A stretch of DNA of 64,000 nt, taken from NCBI GenBank assembly GCA_001695595.3, contig MBPM02000028.1, forward strand, positions 62,001 to 126,000, given 5' to 3'. Below the pieces are notes generated by a model that did no database searches, had not been told where the DNA came from, and worked only from the letters and a program-made list of their open reading frames with translations. Below, piece after piece: positions 1 to 11,200 of the stretch. A program made the position numbers and the translations under genes. The DNA comes from Plasmopara viticola (taxonomy: Eukaryota > Oomycota > Peronosporomycetes > Peronosporales > Peronosporaceae). The number at the start of each line of letters is the position of its first letter. Positions within the stretch are counted from its first letter, which is position 1.

Positions 1-3000
1 CCACCGACTGTTGACGTTCCAATCAACGCTCTACTGATGTATCATGAAGCATCGCTGTATCAGCTGCCTGTGAAGTGTCATCGAGCATCGAGAAAATAAT
101 TAGTAACAGAGACTGGAAGGTTTGGCTCGGAAAGCATGGTAGTACTAGACGGGGAACTGCTTTCACAGAAACATTGATGTCCAAACTTTGCTTGTGTTTT
201 GCTACATCTCGTGCCGACGCTACGCCTGTTGTAGTGATGCCTTAATTGCTGTATCATCGGGGTCTAATTCAAGCTTGTATGGCTTTGTTGCATCCGAGAG
301 CCACGCAGTTTCGTCATGCGTGGCCAGACAGCACTTCACCACTGTATTTTTTTTCTTAAAAGAGCTGTCAGACAAGTGTCATTTATTGGATCAACCACAC
401 ACATCACGTAGGCCAAATTGTTTTTGAAGGGCTATGCCTCTACTCCCAAGCGACTTTCACTATCGTGGAGGACACTGACTTCGCCAGAGAAACCTCAAAC
501 TTCGTGGGCTGTAGTCCAGAGCCTTAAACTAGCCGAAGGGGCCATCTTGTAGGCAGGAACGGCTGTGTTTTACAGCTATAGCCGTGCATGTTTTTCTGCT
601 CGGCAGCGCCCACATTCATTGGGATTGCTATGCGCCAAAGAATTGACGAATCGGGGCTTTAAAGAGAAGCGCTAGATGATTCGACATGGTCACCAAGTGT
701 GGTTAATAACATTAGTCAGTGTCCGACATCGATGGACGATAAGTGATACATCGATATCAAAAATCGTTTTCTTTGCAACAATAAACACAAGTAGAAGTAG
801 TAGAGAGCTTGTTATATAAGCGCAAACTGCTTGTGACGCAATGCAATAACCAAAAGAGTTTAAATCAAGCAAGCGGGTATTTGAAGCTGTCACCTTTTCT
901 GAAAACGTAAGGAAAGGTTTGACTGACAGCGACCAATGATGCTGTACGACCATCAGGCCTGACTGGCCATTGAATGCTATACCGCGATCCAAAGTCTAAA
1001 AAAGCGCAGGTAGTGTAACAAAATGACAGCGGGATAGTTCGCTCTTTTCGTTTTCACCGAGTTGAAGTAACATTTAGCCGGTGGCACAGTAGGAAGCGCT
1101 TTAAACGACTATTAAGAGCTTTGTCATGGCCTGCACAATCCGAACAGGTGCCTGCTAAAGGCGTTTCACGATGCTATAAAAAGCATCCAATTGCTGGCTT
1201 TCAACCGATCTTACAAAGCCTCTGCGAGACCCGCAAAACTAGCAATGTTTTCCTGTGCAGACTTAGCTTGGCCTGATCTTCTTCAAATCCTTTCTCTTTT
1301 TTTTCTGCCGCAAAACACACATTTGTCGATGTCGGCATAACATGTATGGTCCGCATAATATAAAGCTATGTTTTAGGTGGCCTGAATGGACCTACAAAGC
1401 CGTGTGATCTCCTCTTAAGCGGCTCTGGACGGATATATCTTCGAAGTATGTCCGCGTGATGCCGAAACAATGACATCGCCGAGGCGCTAGACAGCCTACG
1501 TGGCATCACTCACCATTTCCATAGCATAGCACGATGCAAATCAATCGGCGTGAAGGTCTCCAATCGAATATATGGACTATTACCGGTTAAGCGAGCTATC
1601 AAGCTATGGCAAATTTTGAAGCATTGTCAGAGAAGCCGAGGATTCTGTATTAAGAAAATAAATCTTAGCTGATCTAAAGCCGCAGGGGCGGTCTGTCCAA
1701 CAGCGTTAAACTCTTTTTCAAGTATGAATCTAATCTTTGGACAAAGATATTCTAAATTAGTCTAACAGGAGACGTTCGCTGCGCCTTGGCTCAGATATCT
1801 CGAATTATTCCAAGAATCAGGTCCATCCTTTACGGTAGAAAATTTAGATATGGCACATTATCAAACTTTCCACCGGATAGAGGGTAAAGCATGAAGTACT
1901 GTTTCACCACACAGTGAACATTACCATGCAAGAAGTATAAGCTCATTGCTGCTTTCCATGCTGAGATGGCGGAGAGTGACAAGGCGCTAGTATAAAAAGT
2001 AAATTCGCCCTCATCGCCGACTCTCTGTGCTCGAATGCCAGACGACAAGTTAATACTCAAAGTGGCTGAATGTGCAACAATACCTGCTCATACACTAATT
2101 GTCAACAAAAGACGTGCTGTTAAGGTGATGTTTGGGTAGTGCATTAATTTAATAATTCGGCTTCACTATTGACAAATTTTTTTTTCTCAACCACTTGGTC
2201 ATTTGTGGCGCCCAGAAATCACTTCGTATTGCATTACAGTTTTCCTCTTACTGAGCTATATTCACACCCTTAGTGATGCACACGTGAGTTTGTGATTCTC
2301 TCAGTGGGTTGTGGACCTGAGTTATCCGCTTGCGAAAATTATTTACGCGCAGTTGGTAGAACTATGTCACTTACTTCGATTTGCAGACCTATATTTCCTG
2401 CTCGCAGAGCTTCGGAACCCGCAGTTGGCGGTGTTTGTTACTCGCCCATAAAATTGTGCTAATCATAATAAGAATGCAATTTGAATGTCTTTGACGGCCG
2501 GTGCTTCCGGTAAAATTGATAATTGCCAAAACAAGTATTCACAGAATTGATTGCTTCGACTTCTGGGAGACATTCTTGCCTTCCGACCTTATGCTAGGCG
2601 TATAACTGCTTTGACATCCTTATGAAGGAGCCATACTCACAACAGGGGTGCAAACATGACTCACCGAAGTCCTGCTGCGTGATTGGAAGGTTGAGTATAT
2701 GGCGTTTCCCCGCCGATCGATCCAGTTCGTTCTATTCTGCCTACGACATGCGCAAGATTAAGCCAAACTTGTCCATGTCAAGGACAGAATTTGACTTCGT
2801 GCTAGAAAAATGTTAAGTTAACAGCAGACCATTTCGACCGTGGGTACTTCTTAATTATCCCAGAGTAGCGGACAGTGATGGAAGCGGTCAGCTATTTTCG
2901 TTCATGTATAGAAAGCTTGCGCCTAGTTATCGAGCTCAGAGTTTTTGTAAGAAACTTTACTCGTAGCTGGATCCTTCTGTGTTATTAAAGCTTGATACAC

Positions 3001-3843
3001 TCTGGAAAAGTAGTTATACGGTTTTCATGTCTAGCTTGAAATCTGGCCTCTCAGACTCAGAATAAGTCAGTGCAAATGCCACGCATACCCAAGCCTCTGT
3101 GATCATGACCACTTCGGCAGCTCATTCATCAGAAAGGCAGGGTCTTATTTCCCTCCTTTATAAAGCTTGGTATTTAAATTTTCCGGCACGGATCCCACAT
3201 TAGGCCCCAACGCCAATGCTTTAAGAGCCTATGCTGCCTGATCTGTTGGGCACAAACCTTTTTCGTAAAGCTCGAACGCCGTGACACGTTTTAAATGCTT
3301 GTCAATGAGAAGGACTGCTAATGCTGTCGGGTCCTCAGGCTTGTATAAAAAGAAGGCTTTTAGCAGCGCGAACTGCGCGTCCGACAAATGTGGTTTGATC
3401 AATCTCGAATTTTTTGTAAGAAAGATTATATATGGCGCACGATTGACAATAAAAGTGGTAACAGGCATGACAGGGTCATACAGCACCTTGTAGTGCAGAA
3501 AAATAGGAAATCATTTGTGAAGGATTGTTCACAAATCTTGCTCGACCTTGATTGATCAAATAAGCACGAGATTGCAATAAATGATTGATTTGTTCGATGA
3601 ACTTTGATCTTGCCTCTAAGTTATGACAATAAGCGGTCGATTTTTCCAGTCAGGTGCTTTGGCCCGACCCTTACTTTTTCTAGCTGTCCTACCGCAAATT
3701 CAGGCAGTATGTTTTAAAAACCGGTATGTGTACTTATCAGGCTCAGGTATATTCTGGGATCGCAAACCTGAGATTACAGGTACCGATACAGAAACGGTAT
3801 TTTGCAGATACTATTTCTCTCTAATTTATGATTTTCCAACATA
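1..3843. other. Gene-poor flank
   Basis: I see no gene I can support here. The open frames are short, mostly lack an ATG and show no recognisable domain. The best is a minus-strand frame at 3229-3486, about 80 codons from a non-ATG start, whose hydrophobic and charged pattern looks protein-like. It has an in-frame stop just upstream and no initiator motif, so it may be an exon or a gene relic. No tRNA, array or transposon end was recognised. Confidence 0.5.
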
Positions 3844-3854
3844 GTTTCATTCGT
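3843..3854 (+). promoter_or_regulatory. Oomycete initiator (Inr) motif of the CSC1-like gene
   Basis: The sequence TTTCATTCGTCAA fits the oomycete initiator consensus (TCATT, two pyrimidine-type positions, then CA and W). It lies about 35-40 nt upstream of the ATG at 3887. Oomycete transcription usually starts inside this motif, so it predicts a 5' leader of about 40 nt and supports the chosen start codon. Confidence 0.7.
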
Positions 3855-3886
3855 CAAGGCACCTGCCGTGCAACGCTTGTCACGAC

Positions 3887-6580
3887 ATGCACGTAACGTC
3901 GGAGCGTGTGACGACGCAGGCAGCGGCCAATGTACTGCTAACAAGTGTGGTCGTCTACTTCCCGCTCTTCGTAGTTCTAATTTTACTGTATGAGACACTA
4001 CGTCCTCGTGTGCCGCACGTATACGCACCCCACAATCACGCAAATTTTCCCGAATCCAAGCAGCGCGTTTTTTTGGGGTGGGTGCCATTTTTGTGGCGTA
4101 TTGATGAGGCCAAAGTTGCTGAGACTTGTGGATTGGACGCTTGGGTACTGCTACGCTTCGTGCAAATGGGTCGTAAGGTGGCGTTGCTATGTGTCATGTG
4201 CTCGCTCGCCCTCTTTCCCATGTATTTCTTCACCGCGGCAGTGTTTGAAGAGCAGGAGAAACAGCATCATCATCTCAACCAATTTGCACCGGATCGAGTT
4301 GAAAATTCTAATGCCACTGAAGCTGGCGTCACTTCCATCTTAATGCTATTGCTAGACAAGGATCTAGTAGCTGGAAATGACTCAGCTAGCGTCATATCCT
4401 TGGATAGCAAGGTGAAGTTAGATGTCGTGGATCGACTAACAATTGCTAATGTGGGTAAAGATGATTGGAGGCTTTTTTTTACAGTGCTAATTGCCTACGT
4501 GATCAGCATCTACGTCATGCGCCTGCTGCTTCGTGAATACACAGTATACCGCAAGCGTCGTCACGAGTTTCTCATGCGAAAACATCCGCAACAGTACAGC
4601 GTTGTCATCTCCGATCTTCCTGCTTCGCAGCGTCGTCCACAAACGTTGCAGGCATATCTGGACTTTTTGTTCCCTGACTCAGTGCATTCAGTTTACATTG
4701 GCGTCGAGTGTACAGAGCTGGAAGCACTCTTAAACGAGCGTCAGAAACTTGCATACCACATCTATGCTGCAAATGTCAAGCTGAAGGAATTGAACGCTAA
4801 AGGTGAAAACGACGGTGTGATTAAACGACCGAAGGAGAGGATTGGTCGTCGGTTTTTTGGACTTTGTGGAGGGGGAAGAGAGGTCGATGCCATCGATCAC
4901 TATACGGAGGAGATGCAGAAGGTCGAGGATAAAATTGTACGTGTTCGGAGTGAAATTTTGCAGCGCCAGTCGATAATGAGTACCCAAGAAGTCTCCAGTG
5001 ACAAACAGTATGGCTCGACAAGTGCAAGTGCTACGGTGGCACGAGGCTTTTCTACACTTGGCGAATTGACGGAAACGCTGCGAATGACGAAATACTCCAT
5101 GGAGGAAAGCCGATGGGGCAATGAGACTTTACCGTTGCTCCACCTTAGCGTGCCTATGCCCAAGGGCCCCAACGTCATGCGTAGCTGTGCTTTTGTAAGC
5201 TTTCGCAATATTCGATCAGCTCAGGCTGCGCAGCAACTACTTCAGGTTGAAAATCCGCGCTGTATGATCGTTTCGCCTGCACCCCATATTTGTGACATTC
5301 AGTGGAAGAACTTTGGGCTGCCACACAAGCTCAAAGCGAAGTGGAAGCTTATTTCCGTGGGCGTGTCTCTTCTCATCGGTTGCTTCTGGACTTTACCTAC
5401 CGCTTTTGTTGCCTCCATGTCAAGCGTTGATGAGCTCCGGCATCTTTTTCCGTGGCTCGGTGGTTTGCTGGAAGAACATCCATGGCTTTTGATTCCTCTT
5501 CAACAAACGGCGCCATTGGTCTACTCCGCAATGAACGGCCTGGCAAATGTTATTTTCAAGCTTCTTTCTACCCAAGAGGGCCATTTGTCTATCTCGGAGG
5601 TTGAAGCCAGTCGCTTTACCAAGCTCTGTTTCTTCCAAGCCTTCCAAATGTTCTTCGTATCGGCACTCGCGGGGTCTATCATAACAGAATTTATGCTGGT
5701 TTTGGACCAACCGCGCATGATTTTCTTCTTTCTGGGAAACACAATTGCGAATCAGTCCATGATGTTTATCACATTTATTATTACACAATTTTGTGTGGAC
5801 ATGTCGTTGTTCTTACTACGCATATCGCCTATGGCGATTTCCGCTGCTTATCACCTTCTAGCCCCAATGCATGCAAAGCTACCAAAACCGCGCGATTGGA
5901 TGGGCCTTCGCCCCGTTAATTACCAGACTGACGTTGACACTCCCTTAAACTTAGCTCAGCAGTATCTCGTCTTTTTGTTCGTTGTGGTCTTTGCCCCCAT
6001 TTCTCCGCTTGTGGGGTATTTTGGTGCAGTCTTTTTTGCTGTGTCTGAACTTTCGTACAAGCGCTGTTTCTTCTTCGTCAACAGCTCGCGTTGGGCAACA
6101 ACCAATTCAATGGGTGTATTTTGGCCACCGCTGTATTTGTTCGTGATCGGTGCACTGATTATCGGTCAGTCCACACTCATTGGAGTGCTGTCACTCAAAT
6201 CTGCAGGGTACGGACCAATCGGGCTTGCGGTAATGCTACCTCTGATCACGCTTATTTTCCATTGGTATGCTGTCGATTTATCTCATCTCAAGCGTGCTGC
6301 TGAAAACTTGCCACTTGATCAATGTTGCGACGTTGACGAAGAGCGTAAGGATGAATCCTTTGATTTCTTGAATGGTGTTTATCAGCAGCCAGCTATGATA
6401 GAAGCTTTCCAGTCGGCTTCGAATCTTGCTCGCGACCCTGACAGTAGCGCCGACGTCACAAATGATAAAGCCACAGCATCCGAAATGAAATTACTTGACA
6501 GGCCATTACAACCTATCAAATTCCAAACTCACCTGGCAGAACTAAACAAGGACAAGAAAGACGGGAAAAAGACTGCGTAA
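3887..6580 (+). CDS. CSC1/OSCA/TMEM63-like osmosensitive cation channel
   Basis: This intronless 897-residue protein has the three-part layout of the DUF221 (RSN1/PHM7) family. A first block has membrane segments near residues 15-36, 95-117 and 195-213. A long hydrophilic loop (about 214-475) corresponds to the PHM7 cytosolic domain and carries a ferredoxin-like RNP-type strand near CAFVSF (434-439). The C-terminal 7TM block spans about 485-795, followed by a charged tail ending in a lysine-rich stretch. Family members are hyperosmolality- or stretch-gated, calcium-permeable channels of the plasma membrane or endomembranes; function here is inferred from family. The ATG follows an Inr motif by about 40 nt. 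Length is typical of the family and no break is seen. The acidic stretch after 810 looks lineage-specific. Family assignment is firm; the exact ion selectivity and membrane are not. Confidence 0.93.
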   Translation: MHVTSERVTTQAAANVLLTSVVVYFPLFVVLILLYETLRPRVPHVYAPHNHANFPESKQRVFLGWVPFLWRIDEAKVAETCGLDAWVLLRFVQMGRKVALLCVMCSLALFPMYFFTAAVFEEQEKQHHHLNQFAPDRVENSNATEAGVTSILMLLLDKDLVAGNDSASVISLDSKVKLDVVDRLTIANVGKDDWRLFFTVLIAYVISIYVMRLLLREYTVYRKRRHEFLMRKHPQQYSVVISDLPASQRRPQTLQAYLDFLFPDSVHSVYIGVECTELEALLNERQKLAYHIYAANVKLKELNAKGENDGVIKRPKERIGRRFFGLCGGGREVDAIDHYTEEMQKVEDKIVRVRSEILQRQSIMSTQEVSSDKQYGSTSASATVARGFSTLGELTETLRMTKYSMEESRWGNETLPLLHLSVPMPKGPNVMRSCAFVSFRNIRSAQAAQQLLQVENPRCMIVSPAPHICDIQWKNFGLPHKLKAKWKLISVGVSLLIGCFWTLPTAFVASMSSVDELRHLFPWLGGLLEEHPWLLIPLQQTAPLVYSAMNGLANVIFKLLSTQEGHLSISEVEASRFTKLCFFQAFQMFFVSALAGSIITEFMLVLDQPRMIFFFLGNTIANQSMMFITFIITQFCVDMSLFLLRISPMAISAAYHLLAPMHAKLPKPRDWMGLRPVNYQTDVDTPLNLAQQYLVFLFVVVFAPISPLVGYFGAVFFAVSELSYKRCFFFVNSSRWATTNSMGVFWPPLYLFVIGALIIGQSTLIGVLSLKSAGYGPIGLAVMLPLITLIFHWYAVDLSHLKRAAENLPLDQCCDVDEERKDESFDFLNGVYQQPAMIEAFQSASNLARDPDSSADVTNDKATASEMKLLDRPLQPIKFQTHLAELNKDKKDGKKTA

Positions 6581-7249
6581 GTATTAAGTTTATAATTCGA
6601 AAAGGTAGACTTAATTACTCACTTCATTGACAATTGTTTAGAAAAAATTGGATGAAGAAATTCCGCAGACCGAGATAAATTTCAGCTCACACTCTGATGT
6701 TGTAAGTCGAAGGTGTTGCGATTGAAAACTATCTTAAAGTCAATCCGCGGTTCGTATACATTTACACTTAAGAACGAATGTCAGAGGCCTGTTCCATTTA
6801 ATAAAGAATTACAACAGCCGCGCTGCGCCTGGTAGCATTTGTTGCCAATTCAAATTAAGGATTGTAACACTGACCCTGAAGGACTAAGCAAGCCAAGGAA
6901 CTTGCAATGCGCATTTGGAGTCTTTCTCCAGCTATGAGAGCACTCTGTTAGTCAATCTTTAGCAAAAGATCGCCCGTCGGTGACGCCAGCGCTTTCGGCG
7001 GACATTCGAAACCGCTTGAAGTGAATGTGTAGACCTCTGGGTCAAAAGGCTTAAACCCGAAAAACCTTTTGCTTTATAACACGGATCGTGGTGGAAGTCT
7101 GGCACGCTGGTTGTTAATACAATTGTAAAGAGTTTTAGTAAACTATGGACTAGCTTGTCGACCAAACAACTATGTCTCATACCCCACTGTCAATAGAAGT
7201 CCACCGTATGCTAAGACTCCATGAGTCTACAACGTGACATTGTCTTTGC
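6581..7249. other. Intergenic, nothing recognised
   Basis: This stretch lies between the channel gene and the next small minus-strand frame. It is AT-rich with stops in all frames at short intervals. No poly-A signal, RNA gene or repeat could be defined with confidence. Confidence 0.5.
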
Positions 7250-7441
7250 TCATTTAGCGACAAGAATGCGTTGAATAGGTGTAGAGCTCATCGCTTTCGG
7301 TATCATTAAACGCTGTTTGGCCTTCGATTGGAATGCGAGACATGAGTCGTCCAAGGCTGTGGCAATAAGAACACTAAGTTGATCGAAGACGTCGTTGACC
7401 ACCTGCAAAACAGATAAGCTCTGGCAGCGCATATTCAGCAT
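7250..7441 (-). CDS. Small hypothetical ORF (63 codons)
   Basis: A short frame with its own ATG at 7441. It is worth listing because the minus strand carries TCATTCTTCCACAA, a good oomycete Inr match, about 20-27 nt upstream of that ATG. The predicted peptide has an amphipathic middle (FDQLSVLIATALDDSCLAF) and a basic C-terminus. A TTTTGCAG before codon 14 could instead be a splice acceptor, so this may be an exon of a slightly longer gene. I do not recognise the family. It could equally be chance; it sits tail-to-tail with the CSC1-like gene and about 320 nt after the start of no other transcript. Confidence 0.3.
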   Translation of the reverse strand: MLNMRCQSLSVLQVVNDVFDQLSVLIATALDDSCLAFQSKAKQRLMIPKAMSSTPIQRILVAK

Positions 7442-7460
7442 GTGATCTCCTGTTGTGGAA

Positions 7461-7474
7461 GAATGAGTAAAGTT
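7461..7474 (-). promoter_or_regulatory. Inr-like motif upstream of the 63-codon ORF
   Basis: The minus strand reads ACTCATTCTTCCACAA, matching the TCATTC core of the oomycete initiator with a following CA. It is the main reason for retaining the small ORF. Confidence 0.35.
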
Positions 7475-7578
7475 CAGGGCGTGTTAATTGCCACCTCGCC
7501 TTTTGATGGAAATCTGCTAAACTTTCGTGCCATATACCTTAACATTTATCCCCTCTAACTACTACTACAACTAGACAC

Positions 7579-8232
7579 TCAGGTCACGGGCATGTATAGC
7601 TTGCTCTCAATGCGGCGCTCCTCGCGTCGACGGCGCAGAAATATTGTCATTCGGGTGACGCTGACATATAAACCAATGAAGAAGAATGGAAGAACGAACA
7701 CCCACGTAATTGGGTGGGAAAGCACTCCAGCAAGGTCGGATGAAGACCCGATCGTCTTCACGTGGTTGGCAGCCAGCGCACCGCTCGATCGCAATGCGTG
7801 CCCTGCGCCGTTGTGGTGCTTAGAGTAGTAGATGTTTATCTCCATGGACGAGTCACCGTCCATGCCTTCGTCGTAGTCCTCGCCATCGTCAGCAAACACC
7901 TCATCTCTCTTCGAATGCGCAGATGCGATCGTCGGGGACATTGCGTTGAAAGAAGACAGCGAGCTCAAGCAGTCCACAGACAACACGTCAGCGTGCACAG
8001 TCATGCACAGACGAATCTTGCGCACAGCCTCGAAAATCTTGCGAGGCTCCACCATATCCGGTGCCTCGCGCAGCAGCGCCACAATGTTAACCTCTTTTTG
8101 ACAGAACGCAGCCACATCTTGGGCGCAAGCCGGGTTCGTTGTGACATCGCTTGGAATCTCATTCCTCTCCGCCGTATTCATATTCAAACTTGCCCGCTGC
8201 TTGTGGTTCTCGGGTGCCGGCTGCGACAGCAT
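7579..8232 (-). CDS. C-terminally anchored membrane protein with GLG1-like cysteine pattern
   Basis: A 217-residue protein. Residues 36-95 carry the spacing of a cysteine-rich Golgi apparatus protein 1 (GLG1/MG160, cys-rich FGFR) repeat: C36-x7-C44 in a CAxDVxxFC context, then C76 in a RxCMxxHxxxLSxxC context ending at C88. An acidic low-complexity stretch (about 108-130) follows. A single hydrophobic helix lies at about 172-195, followed by a very basic tail (LRRRREERR) expected to face the cytosol. No N-terminal signal peptide is visible. An Inr motif (TCATTCC) only about 30 nt upstream of the ATG argues that this is the true start, so the protein may insert as a tail-anchored or signal-anchor protein. 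The GLG1 relation is inferred from motif spacing only; a single repeat is less than in animal GLG1. Confidence 0.72.
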   Translation of the reverse strand: MLSQPAPENHKQRASLNMNTAERNEIPSDVTTNPACAQDVAAFCQKEVNIVALLREAPDMVEPRKIFEAVRKIRLCMTVHADVLSVDCLSSLSSFNAMSPTIASAHSKRDEVFADDGEDYDEGMDGDSSMEINIYYSKHHNGAGHALRSSGALAANHVKTIGSSSDLAGVLSHPITWVFVLPFFFIGLYVSVTRMTIFLRRRREERRIESKLYMPVT

Positions 8233-8256
8233 AATTCTGCAATAGTCACCTCCGTA

Positions 8257-8267
8257 GAGGAATGACG
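8257..8267 (-). promoter_or_regulatory. Inr motif of the GLG1-like gene
   Basis: The minus strand reads CGTCATTCCTCT, the core of the oomycete initiator, 27-35 nt upstream of the ATG at 8232. It implies a very short 5' leader without an upstream coding exon. A pyrimidine-rich TTGCAG slightly further upstream could be mistaken for a splice acceptor. Confidence 0.6.
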
Positions 8268-8282
8268 TGAAATGGCTTTTGG

Positions 8283-11200
8283 CTGCAAGTAGTGAGGAAG
8301 GGCAAAAGCAAACACCTAAAACTCAATATTTTATCAAAAAGTAGACTTGTAATTAGTAATAAAAACGCTTTGCTGAACGTATGAGACGAGTAGCTCATTC
8401 AGTGAACCTTTTTAGCTTAACACATCGCGCTCACGAGGGCACTGTGCATAAGAGCTGATAAGCTTTATCAAACGTGTTCGACCAAAGTGTTTCTATGAAC
8501 CATTCGAAAGCTACTTGTCCCAGCTGATGGGCAATAATTACAAACACCTCGATTCCCCGTGTAAATGCTGGGCAGCTCCTCGCACTTCAGCGTCAAATTC
8601 GCTCAGAATTACCGTCTTTGCGAGGTAACAAAGTCCATGCGGATATTTCTTCTTGTGAAGCGAGTGTGTAAAAACCAATAACAAAAGAAACAGTATTTCT
8701 GACTAGGACGCTGAAGCAGGTTCGGGTGGCGCATAAAATTCGACAACTAGATGGCATAACTAATCGCCGGACTAGGATTTGCTGGATTTGTGCTTTGGGA
8801 TGACTAGTGAAAAGTTTTTTGGTGCCGCTGCACACCACAATTGGGAGCTGGCGCTATCTAAAAAGCACAACATTATACCAAATCGTATTTTCCAAATCAG
8901 CGCTCTAATTTCGATCTTGCACAAGAATTGCAGGAGCCGTTTGAGGCATGATGTATTGTCCACTTTTGAGTTCTGAATATGTGATAGGAGACATCCTCTT
9001 CTTTCCCACAAGATGTCACACATTCTCCGAAGTAAATTCAGCTCCTGCACTTTCATTTGATTGGTTTTACTATAATGGGCTGAGAATTAATTGTAGCCCG
9101 AGTAGTGAGCGGCGATCACGTTTTCAAACAAAATGTCGGGTCACGCTCGAAAAGCCAATAAAGTTGATTTGTAACTCTATTTGAAGTTGAAAGCTTAAGG
9201 CTCAGGTACAAGCGGTGGTTTTAATCCGCCTCCTTTTGATGAAATTATCAAAACAAAGCGACCTAAAAGGTATTTTAAAATATGACGTATCCCTTTTGCA
9301 TTGAAAAAGACTATTTGCTGCAACACAATTTGCGAATGTAACGTATTTAAGTCCCGGGCCTGACTCCAACATTTAATTTTTTGTCTGGACACCAAAATTT
9401 TAATGCGACTATTACAGATTAATCTATTGTTGAATTATATTTAGGCTTATCGATGGAAGCCATCATGTTTGACACACACTGGAAACGCCTGATTGAACCA
9501 TAGCCAAATGAGAATTAGCATATATGCTTATAAATTCTATAGGAATGTAAGTCTCGAAAATTTTCGTAAGGCTAGGTGAATGCGAGGCGTTGGAATGAGG
9601 TCGTACTCAAGCATATTCCCGGAAGAGCGAACCACCCATTGGGCCAAACGCACAGAGCGCCACAATCTCCCTCTTGAGAGGTGCAAAGCGAGTGAGTTGC
9701 TCACAGAGCAAAGCTAATTAGACAGACCTTGAAACTTTGAAGTCACGGAAAGTGTTGCACGTTGTGGCAAATTTATTCGACTTCGCAAGCCTTACGGCTC
9801 TCCGGCTCTCAGATTGAATATACAGACGCTTGTCGCGACTGGCATCATAATAAATGACACGCAAGGTGCTACATAATACTGGGACATTGTCTATTCCCTA
9901 TCTCCCCAATATGTAGGGTGCCCATCATTATCACGGGTTGAGTAATCTCCCACTACGAGACATCATAACTAATTATAGTATCTTGTGAAGTCAGAGATAT
10001 ATCACTCCAAGAACTTAAGGATGCTTCACTGGCAAGATGTTCTGATATCGTTGACGTCTTCGATTATAAAGCTAAGGGCTTTTGACTAGCTAAAGGCGCT
10101 GCACCCTCGACCTGAGCACATCTCGAGACCTTCTCGAAGATGCTCTCACGGGAAGAGGATTGTATGGACAAAAAGTCTTCAGACGACAGTCCAGTGGTAG
10201 GCGCGAATCAGCAACAGAGACAAAGGTTTCTCTCACTTTAGAGTAAAGCTCCTAAGCCGATCTCATCGTTCTGCCACATCAGGCGTAAGTACTATTAGCA
10301 TTGTCGACATCAGGTTTCCGGGCTTTTGAGCTGCAAAAAAAATTAAGCACTTTGCTGATAGAATTTTTGCGAAATTGACAACTTAGCTGTAGTATTTTAA
10401 GCTGAGAGTTTGTTGATGCCAGGCATTTAATGCCATAAGAATCCATAGGAGCTTTCAGGTGATCATTGACATTTTGTAGTCCTTACATCAGGCAAGATTT
10501 ATTTCCCTGTGATACATATCGCATTCTTGCGCCTCATGGAGGATATGGGTTATCAACTTTGACCCTCCTGACGTATGCGTTCAATCAGAGAACAGGCACG
10601 GAGTGCGTAGGGTTTACCGCTAAGGAAGGGTGTGCGACATGAATAAGTGGCTCAGGTGAGCATGGCTTATGTAGAGTACCATTTGAGAATGGCTTTGGAC
10701 CATGGTATGAGTCACAGACTCACGCACAGAGCTTGGACTTCGTCGAGTCGAGCACTCCTCCTTTCATTAATCATTGTCGATTACGAGACTTGAGTCGTGT
10801 TAGAGTGTTTGACGCGCCCAATAAAACCGAGATATCATCCGACGGGATAGCAAAAAAAAGATTGGAGTGACGTTCACTATGACACAACTGGGTTGGCTTG
10901 TGACTCGATAGTGCTGTCTTTAACATACCCCCGGAATGGACTTACGTGCGGACGACGAAGTAGTCACGATGTGCTTTAGAAGCGACAAAGGTTGCAACGA
11001 ACATGCCAGATAGACAGAAGCAAATATTATATTTGCGACTTTTTGCCGTTTTGTGTAATACGCGTTTTGAAGCGCTAAACCAAAGCTTTCGTGGTTACAT
11101 CACTTCGATACAACTCAGGCATCTTTTCTGCTTTTCGGAAAGCATCAACGACTGTAAATTTTAATTATTTTTGTATGCCTGACAAGTACGTTTGTTTATA

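Noticed and set aside
8266..8330. Splice acceptor and signal-peptide exon before the GLG1-like gene
   Set aside because: The pyrimidine-rich TTGCAG lies upstream of a clear Inr, so it is more likely promoter sequence; the frame there has no ATG before a stop.
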